Assembly: GCA_013420905.1 (NCBI GenBank)
Contig: JAAXNY010000001.1
Location: forward strand, 7,192,001-7,256,000
Length of the DNA stretch: 64,000 bases
Direction of reading: 5' to 3'
Source: Collybia mongolica
Lineage: Eukaryota; Basidiomycota; Agaricomycetes; Agaricales; Clitocybaceae
This document shows, piece after piece, positions 21,018 through 34,952 of the stretch (the first letter of the stretch is position 1; every line of letters begins with the position of its first letter). The position numbers were made by a program, and so were the translations under genes. The notes under the pieces were generated by a model. That model was not told where the DNA came from and made no database searches. It saw only the letters and a list, made by a program, of their open reading frames with translations.

Positions 21018-24000
21018 ATGGCGGTTGCTAACGGCCAAGCCATCTGCCCTCAAAATATTGCCTCCCGCCCTTTAATTCTCTCCTTGGGTCAAATTAGAGT
21101 GAGTTCGTCTTTATCGTTCATCTTGGATGTCAATCTCATCTTGGATTAGGTATCGATCCCGGTTTCCACCAATACTGACGAGTGGATCGCAGCTGAGGTC
21201 CTTCGAGACGAGTTTGAGCATCGCCAATCCCTTTTAAATGCTGTCGACGCGACAGCCCAACTCGAAAACGAGGCAGAAGCAACTGTAGAGCTCTCTGCCA
21301 AATTCATTGCGCTAGTCGCTGAGAAAGTCGACGAGGAACCACAATCTATCGCGGCTCGGACCTCACTCTTACTCAATGTGCTCAAGCACTTCATCTCATC
21401 ATATCTCCCCAACAAAGACCTTCATACCCTTACGTCTGCCTATGACACCGATGTCCGCAAGACTGTTCTGTCAGCATATTTCCAAGCAGTCACCACTCTT
21501 CAGACTCAAAAAATAGCCGACATTCCCGTCGGCCCTGAATCTGCACTTTTATCTGCCGCGACAACCGGCAAAGCTACTATCTTCGCATTATTCGGAGGCC
21601 AAGGAACAAACGAAGTTTACTTCGATGAACTTCAATCATTATATGACATTTACAATCCCTTCGTCACCCCATTTCTCACTACCATTACAAAAGAAATCCT
21701 CGCACCTCTCGCGGCCGAGCAGGAGTCAACGCCCTATTACACACATGGGCTCAACGTCATCGCCTGGCTGACAGGCGCGACCCCCCGCCCATCGACCGCC
21801 TACTTGGCTTCAGTTCCTGTCTCATTCCCCTTGATCGGCCTGACGCAACTTGTCCAGTATCTGGTTGTGTGTAAGGTAGCTGGACTCACCCCTGGGGAAC
21901 TTCGAAGCCGCATCGTCGGTGCCACTGGCCATTCCCAGGGCATCGTTTCCGCCGTCGCGATCGCAGCATCCGCGACCTTCGAATCTTTCACTGAGAACGC
22001 GCGCAAAGCCCTCAAGTGGCTCTTCTACTCTGGTCTTCGGGGCCAAGAAGCCTTCCCTGTTGTGTCTCTCGAACCAAGTATTGTACAGGACTCGATAGAA
22101 GGCGGTGAAGGTACCCCGAGTCCCATGTTATCCATCACAGGGCTTAGTCTGAAGGAGCTCGAGCCTCACATCAAGAAGACCAACTCTCATCTTCCTGACA
22201 ACAGCAAGGTGCACGTATCTCTTCACAACGGGCCTCGTGCCTTCGTTGTGACCGGTCCAGCCCGCTCATTATACGGTCTGGTCACCAGCCTCCGAAAAGT
22301 CCGCGCCCCTGGTGGCTTGGATCAGAGCAAGGTTCCTTTCTCTCAAAGAAAGCCCGTTTTCTCTGTTCGGTTCCTCGTCGTTGGTGTTCCGTACCACAGC
22401 GAGTACCTCAGCGGTACTACCGATATCTTGATGGAGGACGATCTTGGTGAGGAGCTGTGGAAGGCACAGGATTTAAAAATTCCTGTCTACAACACCGAGG
22501 ATGGTATGTGATTTTGGAAATTTGAATGGTCCTGATCCTTAATATCCTATGTGATTACAATAGGCTCTGATTTGCGTGATTTGAAGACGTCCATAACTCA
22601 GTCCCTCTGTGATCAGATCTTCATCTCTCCCATTCACTGGTCGAAAGCGACCGACTTCCCAGAGACGGCAACCCACGCGATTGACTTCGGTCCGGGTGGA
22701 CTCAGTGGTATTGGCCCCCTCACCGCCAAGAATCTGGACGGACGAGGTGTCCGTGTCATCATCGCGGGGGATCGTGGAAAGGGTGATGCTGAGCTCTATA
22801 GTGCTCTCACTGTGAAGTATGAGGATTGGTGGAGCAAGAAGTGGTCTCCCAACCTGGTCCGCACAAGGTACGTTTCAAAGCTTGTAGCGATGAGATGTGA
22901 TCTAACCTTGACCTACACATAGTGACGGAACCCTCCATCTTGACACACCTTTCTCTCGTCTATTGGGCAAACCGCCCATTATGGTGGCTGGAATGACACC
23001 TTCCACAGTGAAGGCTGGGTTTGTCAGTGCAGTTCTCGAGGCTGGCTTTCATATTGAATTGGCAGGCGGTGGACACTACAACGCTAATGCCCTACGCTCG
23101 AAAGTTGCGGAAATCCAGAAGAAGATCCCCCCTGGCGTCGGTATCACGCTTAACTCACTTTATATCAACCCTCGCCAGTTCACTTTCCAGTTCCCTTTGT
23201 GGCAAGAGATGCGCAAGGAAGGGATTCCCATTGAAGGCTTCTGCGTTGCTGCTGGGATTCCAAGTACAGAGAAAGCCGTCGAGATTATTGATGGTTTAAA
23301 AAATGCTGGCATCAAACACGTTGCGTTCAAGCCCGGTTCCGTTGACGGCATCCGACAAGTTGTTAATATTGCTGCTGCTAATCCTGATTTCCCTATCATC
23401 ATGCAATGGACTGGTGGCCGTGCTGGTGGCCATCACTCGTACGAGGATTTCCATCAGCCTATCTTGGCCACATACAGGTTGATCCGTCAATACCCCAATA
23501 TATGTCTCGTTGGCGGCTCTGGCTTTGGCTCAGCTGATGACGTTTGGCCCTACCTCATTGGTGACTGGTCAGTTGAGCGCTTCGGCGTTCAACCCATGCC
23601 ATTTGATGGATTCTTGTTTGCAAGTCGTGTCATGGTTGCGAAGGAGGCGCATACTAGTCCCTCTGTCAAGGATCTCATTGTCGCCGCAGCCGGTGTTGAC
23701 GATGGCGAATGGGAAGGCACGTATGCGAAGCCCACCGGTGGCGTCCTCACCGTTCGCTCTGAGCTAGGGGAGCCCATCCACAAGGTCGCCACTCGCGGGG
23801 TCAAGCTCTGGAAGGAGTTTGACGACACTGTCTTCAAGATGCCCAAGGAGAAGCGGGCTGCATGGTTATCCGAGCGGTGCGATGAGATTATTGGCAAGTT
23901 GAATAAAGACTTCAGCAAACCCTGGTTCGGTTGGAAGAAGCATGGGGGTGTCGCCAGGGACCTTGGAGATATGACCTATGAGGAGGTTGTACTCCGAATG

Positions 24001-27000
24001 ATCCGGTTGATGTTTGTCTCGCACCAGCATCGCTGGGTCGACATTTCCCTGCGTAACCTGACCGGCGATTGGCTAAGGCGGATTGAGGAGAGGTTTGCAG
24101 GTGTCAATGGTGGTACAGCTAAACCGTCGCTCTTACAGTCGTACACCACCCTCGACGACCCCCTACCTTTCGTCGAGACTTTTTTCAAGGCCTACCCCCT
24201 TGCCACCGAACAACTTCTCGCTTCCGAGGATACTGCCTTCTTCCTCGCTATTTCTCAGAGACCTGGACAGAAGCCTGTGCCTTTCATTCCGGTTCTTGAT
24301 GCCTCATTCGAGGTCTGGTTCAAAAAGGTTTATTTCCTTGACTTCGGGTGTGAACATGTTCTCATTTCCTCCGTGTAGGACTCTCTATGGGCTGCGGAAG
24401 ATATCGAAGCTATCTTTGACCAGGATCCGCAACGTGTTTGTATCCTTCAAGGGCCTGTTGCCGCGAAAGGCTCTATCATCAAGGATGAGCCTGTAAAAGA
24501 GTTGCTGGGTAACATAAATACATCCCTGATCGAACGTCTCCTTGAACGCAAATACAACGGAGACGAGAGTACCATCCCTACCATCGATTATTTGACCGTC
24601 CAGCCGAAGCCGGCTTCGAACCTGATTGGTGTGAGGCGATCCGAGAACAAAGGAGACGTCACTTTTGAAATCGGTGATGTTCTCCCCGAGACATCTACAT
24701 GGCTCGACACTCTGGGCGGTGTTCAATTGGGATGGCTGCGAGCTCTCCTCACCTCGTCAACAATTGTTCAAGGCTCTTCTTACGTGGACAACCCCCTTCG
24801 TCGACTTCTTGCCCCTCGGGTTGGACAGAAGGTTGTCATATCGGGAGCAGGTGGTTCCCCTTCCCGAGTAACTGTATACGGTGCCGCCCGATCGTACGGC
24901 GTTCATCAACCCTCTTTCAAAGCCGTGGAAGTGGTCTTCAACTCAGATTCCCAGCTCATTAATGTTACTATTTTTGAGGAACGCCTCGAGGTATCCGTTC
25001 CATTATCACTGCACTTCCAATATAAACCATCCCAAGGCTATGCCCCCATTCACGAGATTGCTGATGGAAGAAACAAGAGAATCAAAGAGTTTTATTGGAA
25101 GCTCTGGTATGGTGATGATGAGGTCCTCCCTGAAATTGATATTCGTGAGACCTTTGTGGGTCCTGAGGTGACCATCGAGGCCGAGGATGTTGAGCAATTC
25201 TGTGCCGTTGTTGGCAATCAGGGCGAGTCATTCACGACCGTACGAAACGACAACGTCCAGGCTCCCATGGACTTCGCCATCGTCACAGGCTGGAAGGTAA
25301 ACCACTTATTCCCTCTTTAAATATCCGTATTAACATCTTGGCTCTAGGCTATCATGAAGTCCATCTTCCCTGCTGTTATTGATGGAGATCTGTTGAAACT
25401 TGTCCACCTCTCGAATGGTTTCCGCATGGTCAACGGAGCTAAGCCTCTTCAAGCTGGAGATGTCTGCAAGGCAGAGGCTCGTATTGTGTCCGTCACCAAT
25501 GCGAATGAGGGTAAAATCGTGAAGGTCAAAGGCCACGTCTATCGTCATTCACAGCCCGTCATTGAGGTCATCTCTGCCTTCTTATACCGGGGACGCTTCG
25601 TTGACTACGAGAACACCTTCGAAACCACCGAGGAGCCGGCTTACATTGTTCCTCTCGAAACTGATGCAGCTGTCGGAGTTCTCCAATCCAAAGAATGGTT
25701 TGGATGGGACGATGCATCGAAGCCGCTTTTGGCTGGCACATCCCTCATCTTCCGCATTCAGGCTCAAGTCTCCTTCAAGGATCGTACATCCTATCGGAAC
25801 GTTTCAGTGTCAGGCGACATCTTCGTTCGCAACCAATTAAAGGTTTTGGTGAAAGTCGGAACTGTTGACTTCCAACAGGACGATTCGCAAGGAAATCCAG
25901 TTCTTGCATATGTCCAACGCCACGGGACGCCAGAAGGCCTTGTTGCTCCCCTCCCGAACGAAGGATACACCCTTACTGTTGCCGATGACAGCATCCATTT
26001 CAACGCTCCATTGACGAACGAGCCATATTCACAGATTTCCGGCGACTTCAACCCTATTCATATCAACCCATACTTCTCAGACTACGCATCCCTCCCCGCC
26101 ACTATTACGCATGGTCTCTGGTCCAGTGCCGCTACTCGCCGCTATGTCGAGAATGTCGTTGCGCAGGGACATCCTGATCGTGTGCTTGCGTAAGTTTTAT
26201 GTTTTGAAGACTCAGCCTCACAAATTCACCTTGATGTAGGTATAATGTTTCGTTTGTCGGCATGGTTCTCCCTGGCGATGAACTCAGTGTGAAGATCCGT
26301 CACACAGGCATGCGGGACGGCAATATTGTCGTCAAGATCGTGACATCCAACGGTCGTGGAGAGAAGGTGTTGGAAGGCACCGCAGAAGTTCTGCAACCGA
26401 CCACCGTTTACGTGTTCACTGGTCAAGGCTCACAAGAGCCTGGTATGGGCATGGACTTGTACAATAGCTCCCCTGCAGCACGTGCAGTTTGGGAGGGCGC
26501 TGATGCGCACCTCCTGGCTGTCTATGGCTTTTCGATTGTGGAAATCGTGAAGGATAATCCCAAGGCCAAGACTATTCATTTCGGAGGAATCAAGGGCCAA
26601 GCCATTCGCCAACGTTATATGGACATGACCTACGACACCATGGATAAAGACGGCAATGTCAAGACGCTCCCCCTCTTTGCAGATATTGATGTGCGCACTC
26701 CTAAGTACACATTTAGTCACCCGGCGGGCCTCCTGTTCGCCACCCAATTTGCCCAGATCGCTCTTGTTGTCACCGAGAAGGCCGCTTTTGAAGACATGCG
26801 CGTTAAGGGCTTTGTACAGAAAGATTGCGCTTTTGCTGGCCACTCGCTTGGTGAATATTCAGCTCTAGCTTCGATTGCTGATGTCCTCCCAATCTCTGCC
26901 CTTGTTGATGTCGTTTTCTACCGCGGTATTACAATGCAACGCGCCGTTGAACGCGACGCGCAGAATAGATCTAATTATGCCATGTGTGCGGTTAACCCCA

Positions 27001-30000
27001 GCCGCATCTCCAAGACCTTCAGTGAGGCTGCCCTCCGAGAAGTTGTTGACAGCATTGCTGTCATCACCGGTTCCCTGTTGGAAATCGTAAACTACAACGT
27101 CGAGGTATCCTTTATCTTCATATTTGTTTGCAACCAACCGCGACTCACTCTAATGTGGATTTTTAGGGTCAACAATACGTCTGCGCTGGGGAACTTGTCG
27201 CCCTACAAACGATGACCAATGTGCTCAATTACTTGAAGGTCCAGAAGATTGATATTGCCAAGGTTTGCCTATGCCGTTGAGTCATCGAAATACTTGGTCC
27301 GCTAACCTGAGTACCCAGCTGACTGAAACCTATACCGTCGAAAAAGTCAAAGAAATGTTAGGCGACATTGTCAAATCCTGCCACGAGCGTGCGTTGGAAC
27401 AACAGGCGGCCGAAGGTTATATCAAACTTGAACGAGGATTCGCTACGATCCCCCTTCCTGGAATTGATGTCCCTTTCCATTCTCGTTATCTCTGGGCGGG
27501 TGTGATGCCATTCCGAGCATGTAAGTCGGGCCATTCTCTTTCTAGTAATTTCCTCACCTTCCTATTTAGATCTTTCGAAGAAAATTAACGCAGCACACTT
27601 GAATCCCGATATGCTTGTCGGAAAGTACATTCCCAACTTGATCGCAAAGCCCTTTGAAGTCACCCGGGAATACGCCCAAGTGATCTATGATCAAACCTCT
27701 TCCCCCCGCCTTGACAAGGTGTTGAAAAAATGGGAACAAGACAATTGGGCCAGCGCAGAGCAGAGACAAAAGCTCGCATATATTATTCTTGTTGAGCTGC
27801 TTGCGTACCAATTCGCTTCTCCTGTACGCTGGATCGAAACTCAAGACCGCCTCTTCAAAGAATTCGCCTTCGAACGTCTGATTGAACTTGGTCCTTCTCC
27901 CACTCTCACTGGCATGGCGACGCGAACGTTAAAGGCCAAATATGAGACCGCTGACGACGCTGTCAGCCGCACACGCACCATCCTCTGCCATTCGAAGAAT
28001 ATCAAGGAAATATATTATCAGTTCGAGGATGAGCTTGATGCACCAAATACCGAAGATACCCCACAGGATACCTTTTCGAGTGCTCCTGCTGCCCCTGTTG
28101 TTCAGGCCGCTCCCGTGGCTACTGCACCGTCGGGTCCTGTCGCCTCAATCGAGGACGTCCCTGTCAAGGCCTTGGATATTCTCAGTGTAATTGTTGCTCA
28201 GAAACTCAAGAAGAAAGTCGAAGAAGTCCCCATGTCGAAATCCATCAAGGACTTGGTTGGTGGGAAGTCGACGTTGCAAAATGAGATCCTAGGAGATCTA
28301 CAGCAGGAGTTCACATCCGCACCAGAGAAAGGAGAGGAATTGCCTCTCGAAGAACTGGGCTCCGCGCTTGGTGCAGGTTTCAGTGGCTCTTTGGGCAAAT
28401 ACAGCAACGGCCTCATTTCCAGGCTCATCGGTGGCAAGATGCCAGGTGGATTCAACGCCTCCGCTATGAAAGCTCATCTTGCCAAAAGCTGGGGTTTAGG
28501 ACCCTCTCGTTCTGACGGTGTCCTTCTCCTTGCTACCACCCTTGAACCACCCAAGCGTCTCGGATCGGAGGTTGAAGGGAAAGCCTGGCTCGATGGTGTA
28601 GTTGCTATCTATGCCCAGCGATCTGGTATATCTCTCTCCGCTCCAGGGACTGGAGCCACTGGCGGTGGGGGTGGGGGCGCCACTATTAACAGTGAAGAGT
28701 TCTTGAAATTCCAAGCTGACCAGGAGCAATTCGCCGCTCAACACGTCGAACTTTACATGCGTTATCTCGGCCGCGATTCTCGTGCGGGAGAAATCGCATA
28801 TGATAAGGAGAAAGCCACCAACACAATCCTCCAGGCGAAGCTGGATAGCATTCTGCGAGAGCACGGGGATTCCTACATCGAGGGCATTCAACCGAGGTTT
28901 GATCCACTCAAAGCGCGCCGCTTTGACTCATCGTGGAATTGGGTTCGCCAAGATGCCCTCCTTATGTATTACGACATTATCTTTGGCCGTCTCACAACTG
29001 TCGACCGCGAGATTACAGCCCGATGCATTGCCTTGCTCAACCGCGCGGATCCGGACATGCTGAAGTACATGCAATACAATATTGATCAGTGTGATCCGTC
29101 GAAGGGCGAAACTTATAAACTCGCCAAGGAATTCGGCCAACAACTCATTGATAACACTCGCGAGGTCGTTGGGCAACCTCCTGTCTATAAAGATGGTTCG
29201 TCTACTCATACTCATTTCTGTGTCATTATCTCATTTCTTCCTTAGTGACGTTCCCCACTGCGCCTCACACCGAGGTCACCGCAAAAGGAGACATTATCTA
29301 CTCCGAGGTTGTTCGCGAGAACGTCAGAAAATTGGAGGCATATGTCGAAGAAATGGCCAGTGGAGACACCGTTTCTGGTACCGTTAACATTCAAAAGGTC
29401 CAGGATGACGTCTTGAAGCTTTGGACTGTTGTCAAATCGCAGCCAGGGATCAGCCAGGAACAGAAAAACCGTATCAAAGCTCTTTACGAGGGTGTTGTTC
29501 GATCACTCCACAAAGGTCCTGATTCTCGTGCCCGCGTAGCCACCAGGAGCCGTCGTTCATCGTCGCAATTCCTTCGCCCTCAACTATCTGCAATTACCTC
29601 GGTGACTGCCGATAAAGTGCCCCTCCTTCACTTGAAACGCAAAGTCGGCACACATTGGGAATACAGCAGCAACCTAACAGGTGTCTATCTTGACATCCTT
29701 CATGAGATTGCCACCTCAGGGACTACTTTCAAGGATAAGAATGCCCTTCTCACTGGGGTCGGCAAAGGATCCATTGGTGTTGAAATTGTCAAGGGCCTAC
29801 TATCGGGAGGAGCTCACGTCGTAATCACAACGTCGAGTTATAATCGTAAGACGGTCGAATACTATCAATCCATCTTCCAGACTTTCGGCAGTCGCGGGTC
29901 GGCCCTTACTGTTGTTCCATTCAATCAGGCCTCAAAACAAGATGTCGAGGCTCTTGTCGACTACATTTATGCCAACTTGGGAATGGACTTGGATTATATC

Positions 30001-33000
30001 ATCCCTTTCGCAGGTATTCCTGAAAACGGACGCGAGATCGACGGATTGGATGACAGATCAGAGCTCGCCCATCGTATGATGCTGGTGAACTTATTGCGGA
30101 TCCTTGGTGCCGTCAAGACCAAGAAGGCCAGTCGCCATTTCGTAACTCGTCCTACCCAAGTCATTCTCCCTCTTTCGCCGAACCACGGCTTATTCGGGAA
30201 TGATGGTCTCTATTCGGAATCAAAGATATCGCTCGAAACGCTCTTCCAGCGTTGGAGTTCAGAGAGCTGGGGGGAGTATCTTTGCCTTGCAGGAGCTGTT
30301 ATCGGGTAAGTTCCTCTTTTTGATAATCCAGTCCAGCTCCCATAATTTTTATATAGCTGGACCCGGGGGACAGGCCTCATGGGTCCGACAAACATTGTTG
30401 CCCATGAACTTGAAAGCTATGGTGTCCGAACATTCTCGGCCAAGGAAATGGCGTTCAATATCCTTGGCCTCATGCACCCTCTCCTCTTCAGTATCACCCA
30501 AGTTGAGCCAATCTGGGCTGATCTGAATGGAGGCATGGATCGCCTCCCTGATCTTGCTGATATCACTTCTCGCATCCGTACCAACCTTAACAAAAAGGCT
30601 GACCTCCGTCGCGCCATCGCTCGCGACAACTCTGCCGACTTCAAGGTTATTCATGGTGTTGAAGCAGAGAGGTTGCTACAATCTATAGATGTGCTTCCTC
30701 GCGCCAACTTCCAGTTTAACTTCCCCACCTTGGAATCGGATGCTTCACTAAAAGACGTGGGCCATTTGCGTGGTCTGATCGATCTTGACAAAGTCATCGT
30801 GGTGACCGGGTTTGCAGAGGTCGGTCCTTGGGGCAGCTCCCGTACTCGTTGGGAGATGGAAGCGAGAGGAGAATTCACCATTGAAGGTTGCATTGAGATG
30901 GCTTGGATGATGGGTTTCATCAAACACTTTGACGGCCGCTTGAAAGATGGCTCCCTTTACGTCGGCTGGGTCGACACCAAGACCAACGAGCCCGTTGATG
31001 ATAAGGACGTCAAAGGCAGGTACGAGAAAGAGATCTTGGCTCACGCGGGAGTCAGATTAATCGGTAAGTTAGTTGTGTCTGTCATGAACCATTGTTCTCA
31101 TTCTCTACACTTCAGAGCCTGAGCTTTTCCGTGGATACGACCCAAACAAAAAGGTCTTTAACCAAGAAGTCGAGCTCATCCACGATCTGGAGCCCATTGA
31201 AATTGCCGAATCAGAAGCACAGAAGTTCAAGTTGCAACACGGCGACAAGTGTGATATTTGGGCTGGTGAGAGCGGGCAGTGGTTTGCGAAACTCAAGAAA
31301 GGTGCATGTGTGTTCGTTCCCAAAGCATTTAAGTTTAGTAGGACTGTCGCTGGACAAATCCCGACCGGCTGGGATGCTGGCCGATATGGTATTCCAGACG
31401 ATATCATCGCCCAAACTGATCGCGGTACACTCTGGGCTCTTGTTTGCACCGCGGAAGCCCTTAATATGTCAGGCATCACGGATCCCTACGAACTGTACAA
31501 ACATATCCATCCGTCCGAAGTAGGAACCTCGCTTGGTAGTGGTATGGGGGGCGTGACGAGCATGGCGAAGATGTTTAAAGACAGACGCGATGAGCGCGAG
31601 GTGCAAAATGACATTCTACAAGAAACGTACGTACCCACATTGCCTAATCACACATCCACCTTTTAACATCCCATCATCCAGCTTCATCAACACAACAGCT
31701 GGATGGATCAATCTGTTACTCATGTCATCGAGTGGACCAGTCAAGATTCCCGTTGGTGCCTGGTATGGTTCACCTTTCTCTTTCCTTGTACTGTAACGTC
31801 AACGAATTGCCACAGTGCTACCGCCCTCCAATCTCTGGAAATTGCATGTGACTCGATCCTGTCCGGCAAAGCCAAAGTAATGATTGCTGGTGGCTTCGAT
31901 GACATCAGCGAGGAAGGCTCCTATGAGTTCGCCAACATGAAAGCGACCAGCGACGCTGAATCAGAGTTTGCGATGGGCCGCGAACCCACTGAAATGTCCC
32001 GACCAGCAACGACTTCTCGTGCCGGGGTGAGCTGTTTCGTGTACAGAGTATAAATTGAAACTCAATAATTTCCATGTTCCTTCTCATAACAGTTTATGGA
32101 GGCTCAGGTATGTCCGACCTTCTACCACTCAGATTCGTACTTATACGATATGTATTAGGGTACTGGTGTTCACATTGTCATGAGTGCCAGGACCGCACTT
32201 GAACTAGGTGCCCCTATTCGCGGCATTCTTGCATTCACGTCAACATCAACGTCAGTTTTGTTCACCATTTCCCGAGTTCAGCTACTTATGTAATCGAGTT
32301 AGCGACAAAGCAGGTCGTTCTGTGCCAGCTCCCGGAAAAGGTGCCTTAACAGTTGCCAGAGAAGTTCCTTCAAAACACCCTCTACCCATTCTCGACGTTG
32401 CATATCGTTCACGCCAACTCGCCTTCCGGCGCACTCAAATTTCACAATGGCTCTCGCACGAGCATAGTCAACTTCAAGAAGAGCTTGAGTTCCGGAAAAG
32501 CCAGGGGGAGTCAATTGAAGAAGACTACTTCGCATCAAGAGTTGCGAATATCGAAAAAGAGGCCAGTCGACAAGAAAAAGACGCTCTTGCGATGTATGGT
32601 ATGTTGGAAGGATCGGATCCCCGGGTTGCTCCTCTTCGTAGGGCACTTGCTGTCTGGGGTCTAACCGCTGACGACATTGGCGTTTTGTCCATCCACGGTA
32701 CGAGCACGGGTGCGAACGTAAGTAACCGTTTCATGGTATATTGCACGCTTCTTTAACCTGTTTCTTGTAACAGGAAGAGAATGAGACAAAGATTTGGAAC
32801 GACATCTTTACAACAATCTCACGGACTCCGGGCAATGCTGTACCAATCATGGCTCAAAAGAGTCTTCTTGGACACTCCAAGGGTGGATCTGCTGCATGGC
32901 AGATGGCGGGTCTACTGCAAACCATTACGACAGGTATAATCCCTGGCAACCGCAATAGCGAGTAAGTCGCACTACTTGTACCTTTCCCCCTCAGCTTATT

Positions 33001-34008
33001 TTTTCTCTTTAGCAACATCGACTCTCACTTCCAAGATCGCTTGTTCCTCATGTTCCCATCCAAGTCAATTCATACTGATGGAGTTCGTGCTGGAGTTATG
33101 GTGTGTGCTCTAATGTTCTACCATAGTAGTCCGGCTGACCACTATATTTAGTCTTCCTTTGGATTCGGTCAAGTTGGTGGAACTGCGCTCGTCCTTCATC
33201 CTCGATACCTCTTCGGAGCTTTGGAACCGTCATTTTATGAGCAGTACAAAATTCGCCACCGCACCCGGGCCTTGCAGTCGTACAAGGCGATGAGTGATAT
33301 GATGATCAAGAATTCACTCGTGAAAATCAAAGAGCACCCACCATACCTTGGAGATATGGAGGGTAAGGTCTTGTTGAACTCTTTGGCAAGAGCATCGCTG
33401 GACCCGAAGACTGGATCGTACATATTCACGGGGACGCTCAATACGGAAGTCGTTGCGGATGTATCCAACGTCACCACCGTGTCAAGTATCGCTTCGGCGG
33501 GAGGTCTCACTAAGTCATCCGAAGACAACGTTCTCGGTGTCGGCGTTGATCAAGGTATGTTGCCACCACAATACGATGTTGGATCCGATTGTTGAAGAGC
33601 GTGTTCCAGAGCTTATCTCCGCAGTTCCTTCGCATAACCCGACCTTCGTTATGCGAAACTTCACAGATGCTGAGGCTGCCTACTGTCATGCTCAACCGTC
33701 ACCACCCTCGTCCTTCGCTGCGCGCTGGGCAGGAAAGGAGGCGGTTTTCAAGTCCCTTGGCGTCAAGTCGAAGGGTGCAGCCGCGTCATTGCGTGACATT
33801 GAAATCCTGAACGACCCCGAAACTGGTGCACCTTTCGTTACTCTTCATGGCGATGCAAGGGTCAAAGCCCAAGAAAAGGGTGTCAAGAAAGTTCTGATCT
33901 CCCTGAGCCATTCTGAGGTGAGTCTCAGCTCGTCGCTTTTTGCGTTTCGTCCTTGCTCAATGTATCCATTCTCAGACTGTTGCGATTGCCTTCGCCCAAG
34001 CATCCTAA
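21018..34008 (+). CDS. FAS: Single-chain type I fatty acid synthase (fused beta and alpha subunits)
   Basis: Makes long-chain acyl-CoA from acetyl- and malonyl-CoA in the cytosol. 23 in-phase exons encode about 3,938 residues. Domain order: acetyltransferase (GHSQG, near 21930); enoyl reductase ([31 protein letters not shown]); dehydratase ([11 protein letters not shown], near 26040); malonyl/palmitoyl transferase ([26 protein letters not shown]); ACP with phosphopantetheine serine in [12 protein letters not shown] (near 28260); ketoreductase ([17 protein letters not shown]); ketosynthase ([26 protein letters not shown]); phosphopantetheinyl transferase ([19 protein letters not shown]). Ascomycete FAS is usually two genes; here exon 10 (27570-29195) runs without a stop from the transferase into ACP, so the two are fused. 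Only one ACP is seen. The ketosynthase cysteine codon is split by an intron, and exon 16 (32093-32107) is 15 nt. Confidence 0.97.
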
Positions 34009-34952
34009 TGACAGTGTCCCCTCATTCGTATTACTCTAGCCTGGATAATCATTACCCCTCACTATTGTTACCATTACTTCTCCACACAAACGTATATCTG
34101 CTCAATCCCGTGTATCATTGACATAATAGAATTTCGTTGCTCTCCTCAACATGTATGCAGGGTCCACGTAAGTTAGGACAATAGCCACCTGTTGTTTCCA
34201 GATTTGATACTAGTCTCATTCCTAATGGTATCTTCCCATGTTCGGTCCCTCTGGGAAGCTCCCAAAACGATAACCGGATATACGCAATAGATTTTCACTA
34301 CTTGAGTTTACTGGGTACTAAGCATCTTGTCACACTCCATTGATTTCCTATCGCCGTCTCTCGAGACACATCGACACACCTGACTTGTTCTACCTTGTTG
34401 TTTTCCTGAAATGAACATACACCCCACAGTTTCATAAGGCCACTTCAAAATGCGATCATTCTATGATGTTCTATCTTGTTTTACGGTACTGCAGTCTGTG
34501 GTCAAATAAGGGAGAGATTTTTCTCGAACTCGTGTGATAACAGTATGTAAGTATCATATTTCCAGTCAGTGCAGTTATCAAAATGATGTTATTATCTTTA
34601 GCACGAGCCCGAGAGTGTCGGTGTGTCTCCAGAGATGGCGGTAAGAAGCCAAAGAGGTGCGATACGATGCGGCAATTTCAAGTAAACTCTGAGTCTGAGT
34701 GCGTAAATCCGATTATCTTAATGTGAACTTCCCAGGCTCTTGTGAATGGGGAAGGTACCGTTAGAGAAAAGGGATTCCATACTGGCGCACGTTTATAACC
34801 CTTTATATGAAGGAAAATAGTAAGAGATTTCGGTATGTGTTCAATTATGGTTGTCGATGGTAAGAAAGTCTGAGTGTCAGAGAGGGACCCGGGCGGTATG
34901 TATTCGATGGGCGGGAGCTGTTGCGGAAGCCAATGATCTTAGAAAGGAGTAA
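34009..34952. other. Intergenic stretch between convergent FAS and DBP5
   Basis: 944 bp between two convergent 3' ends. No gene on either strand can be supported and no repeat or RNA gene was recognised. It should hold both 3' untranslated regions. Confidence 0.45.
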
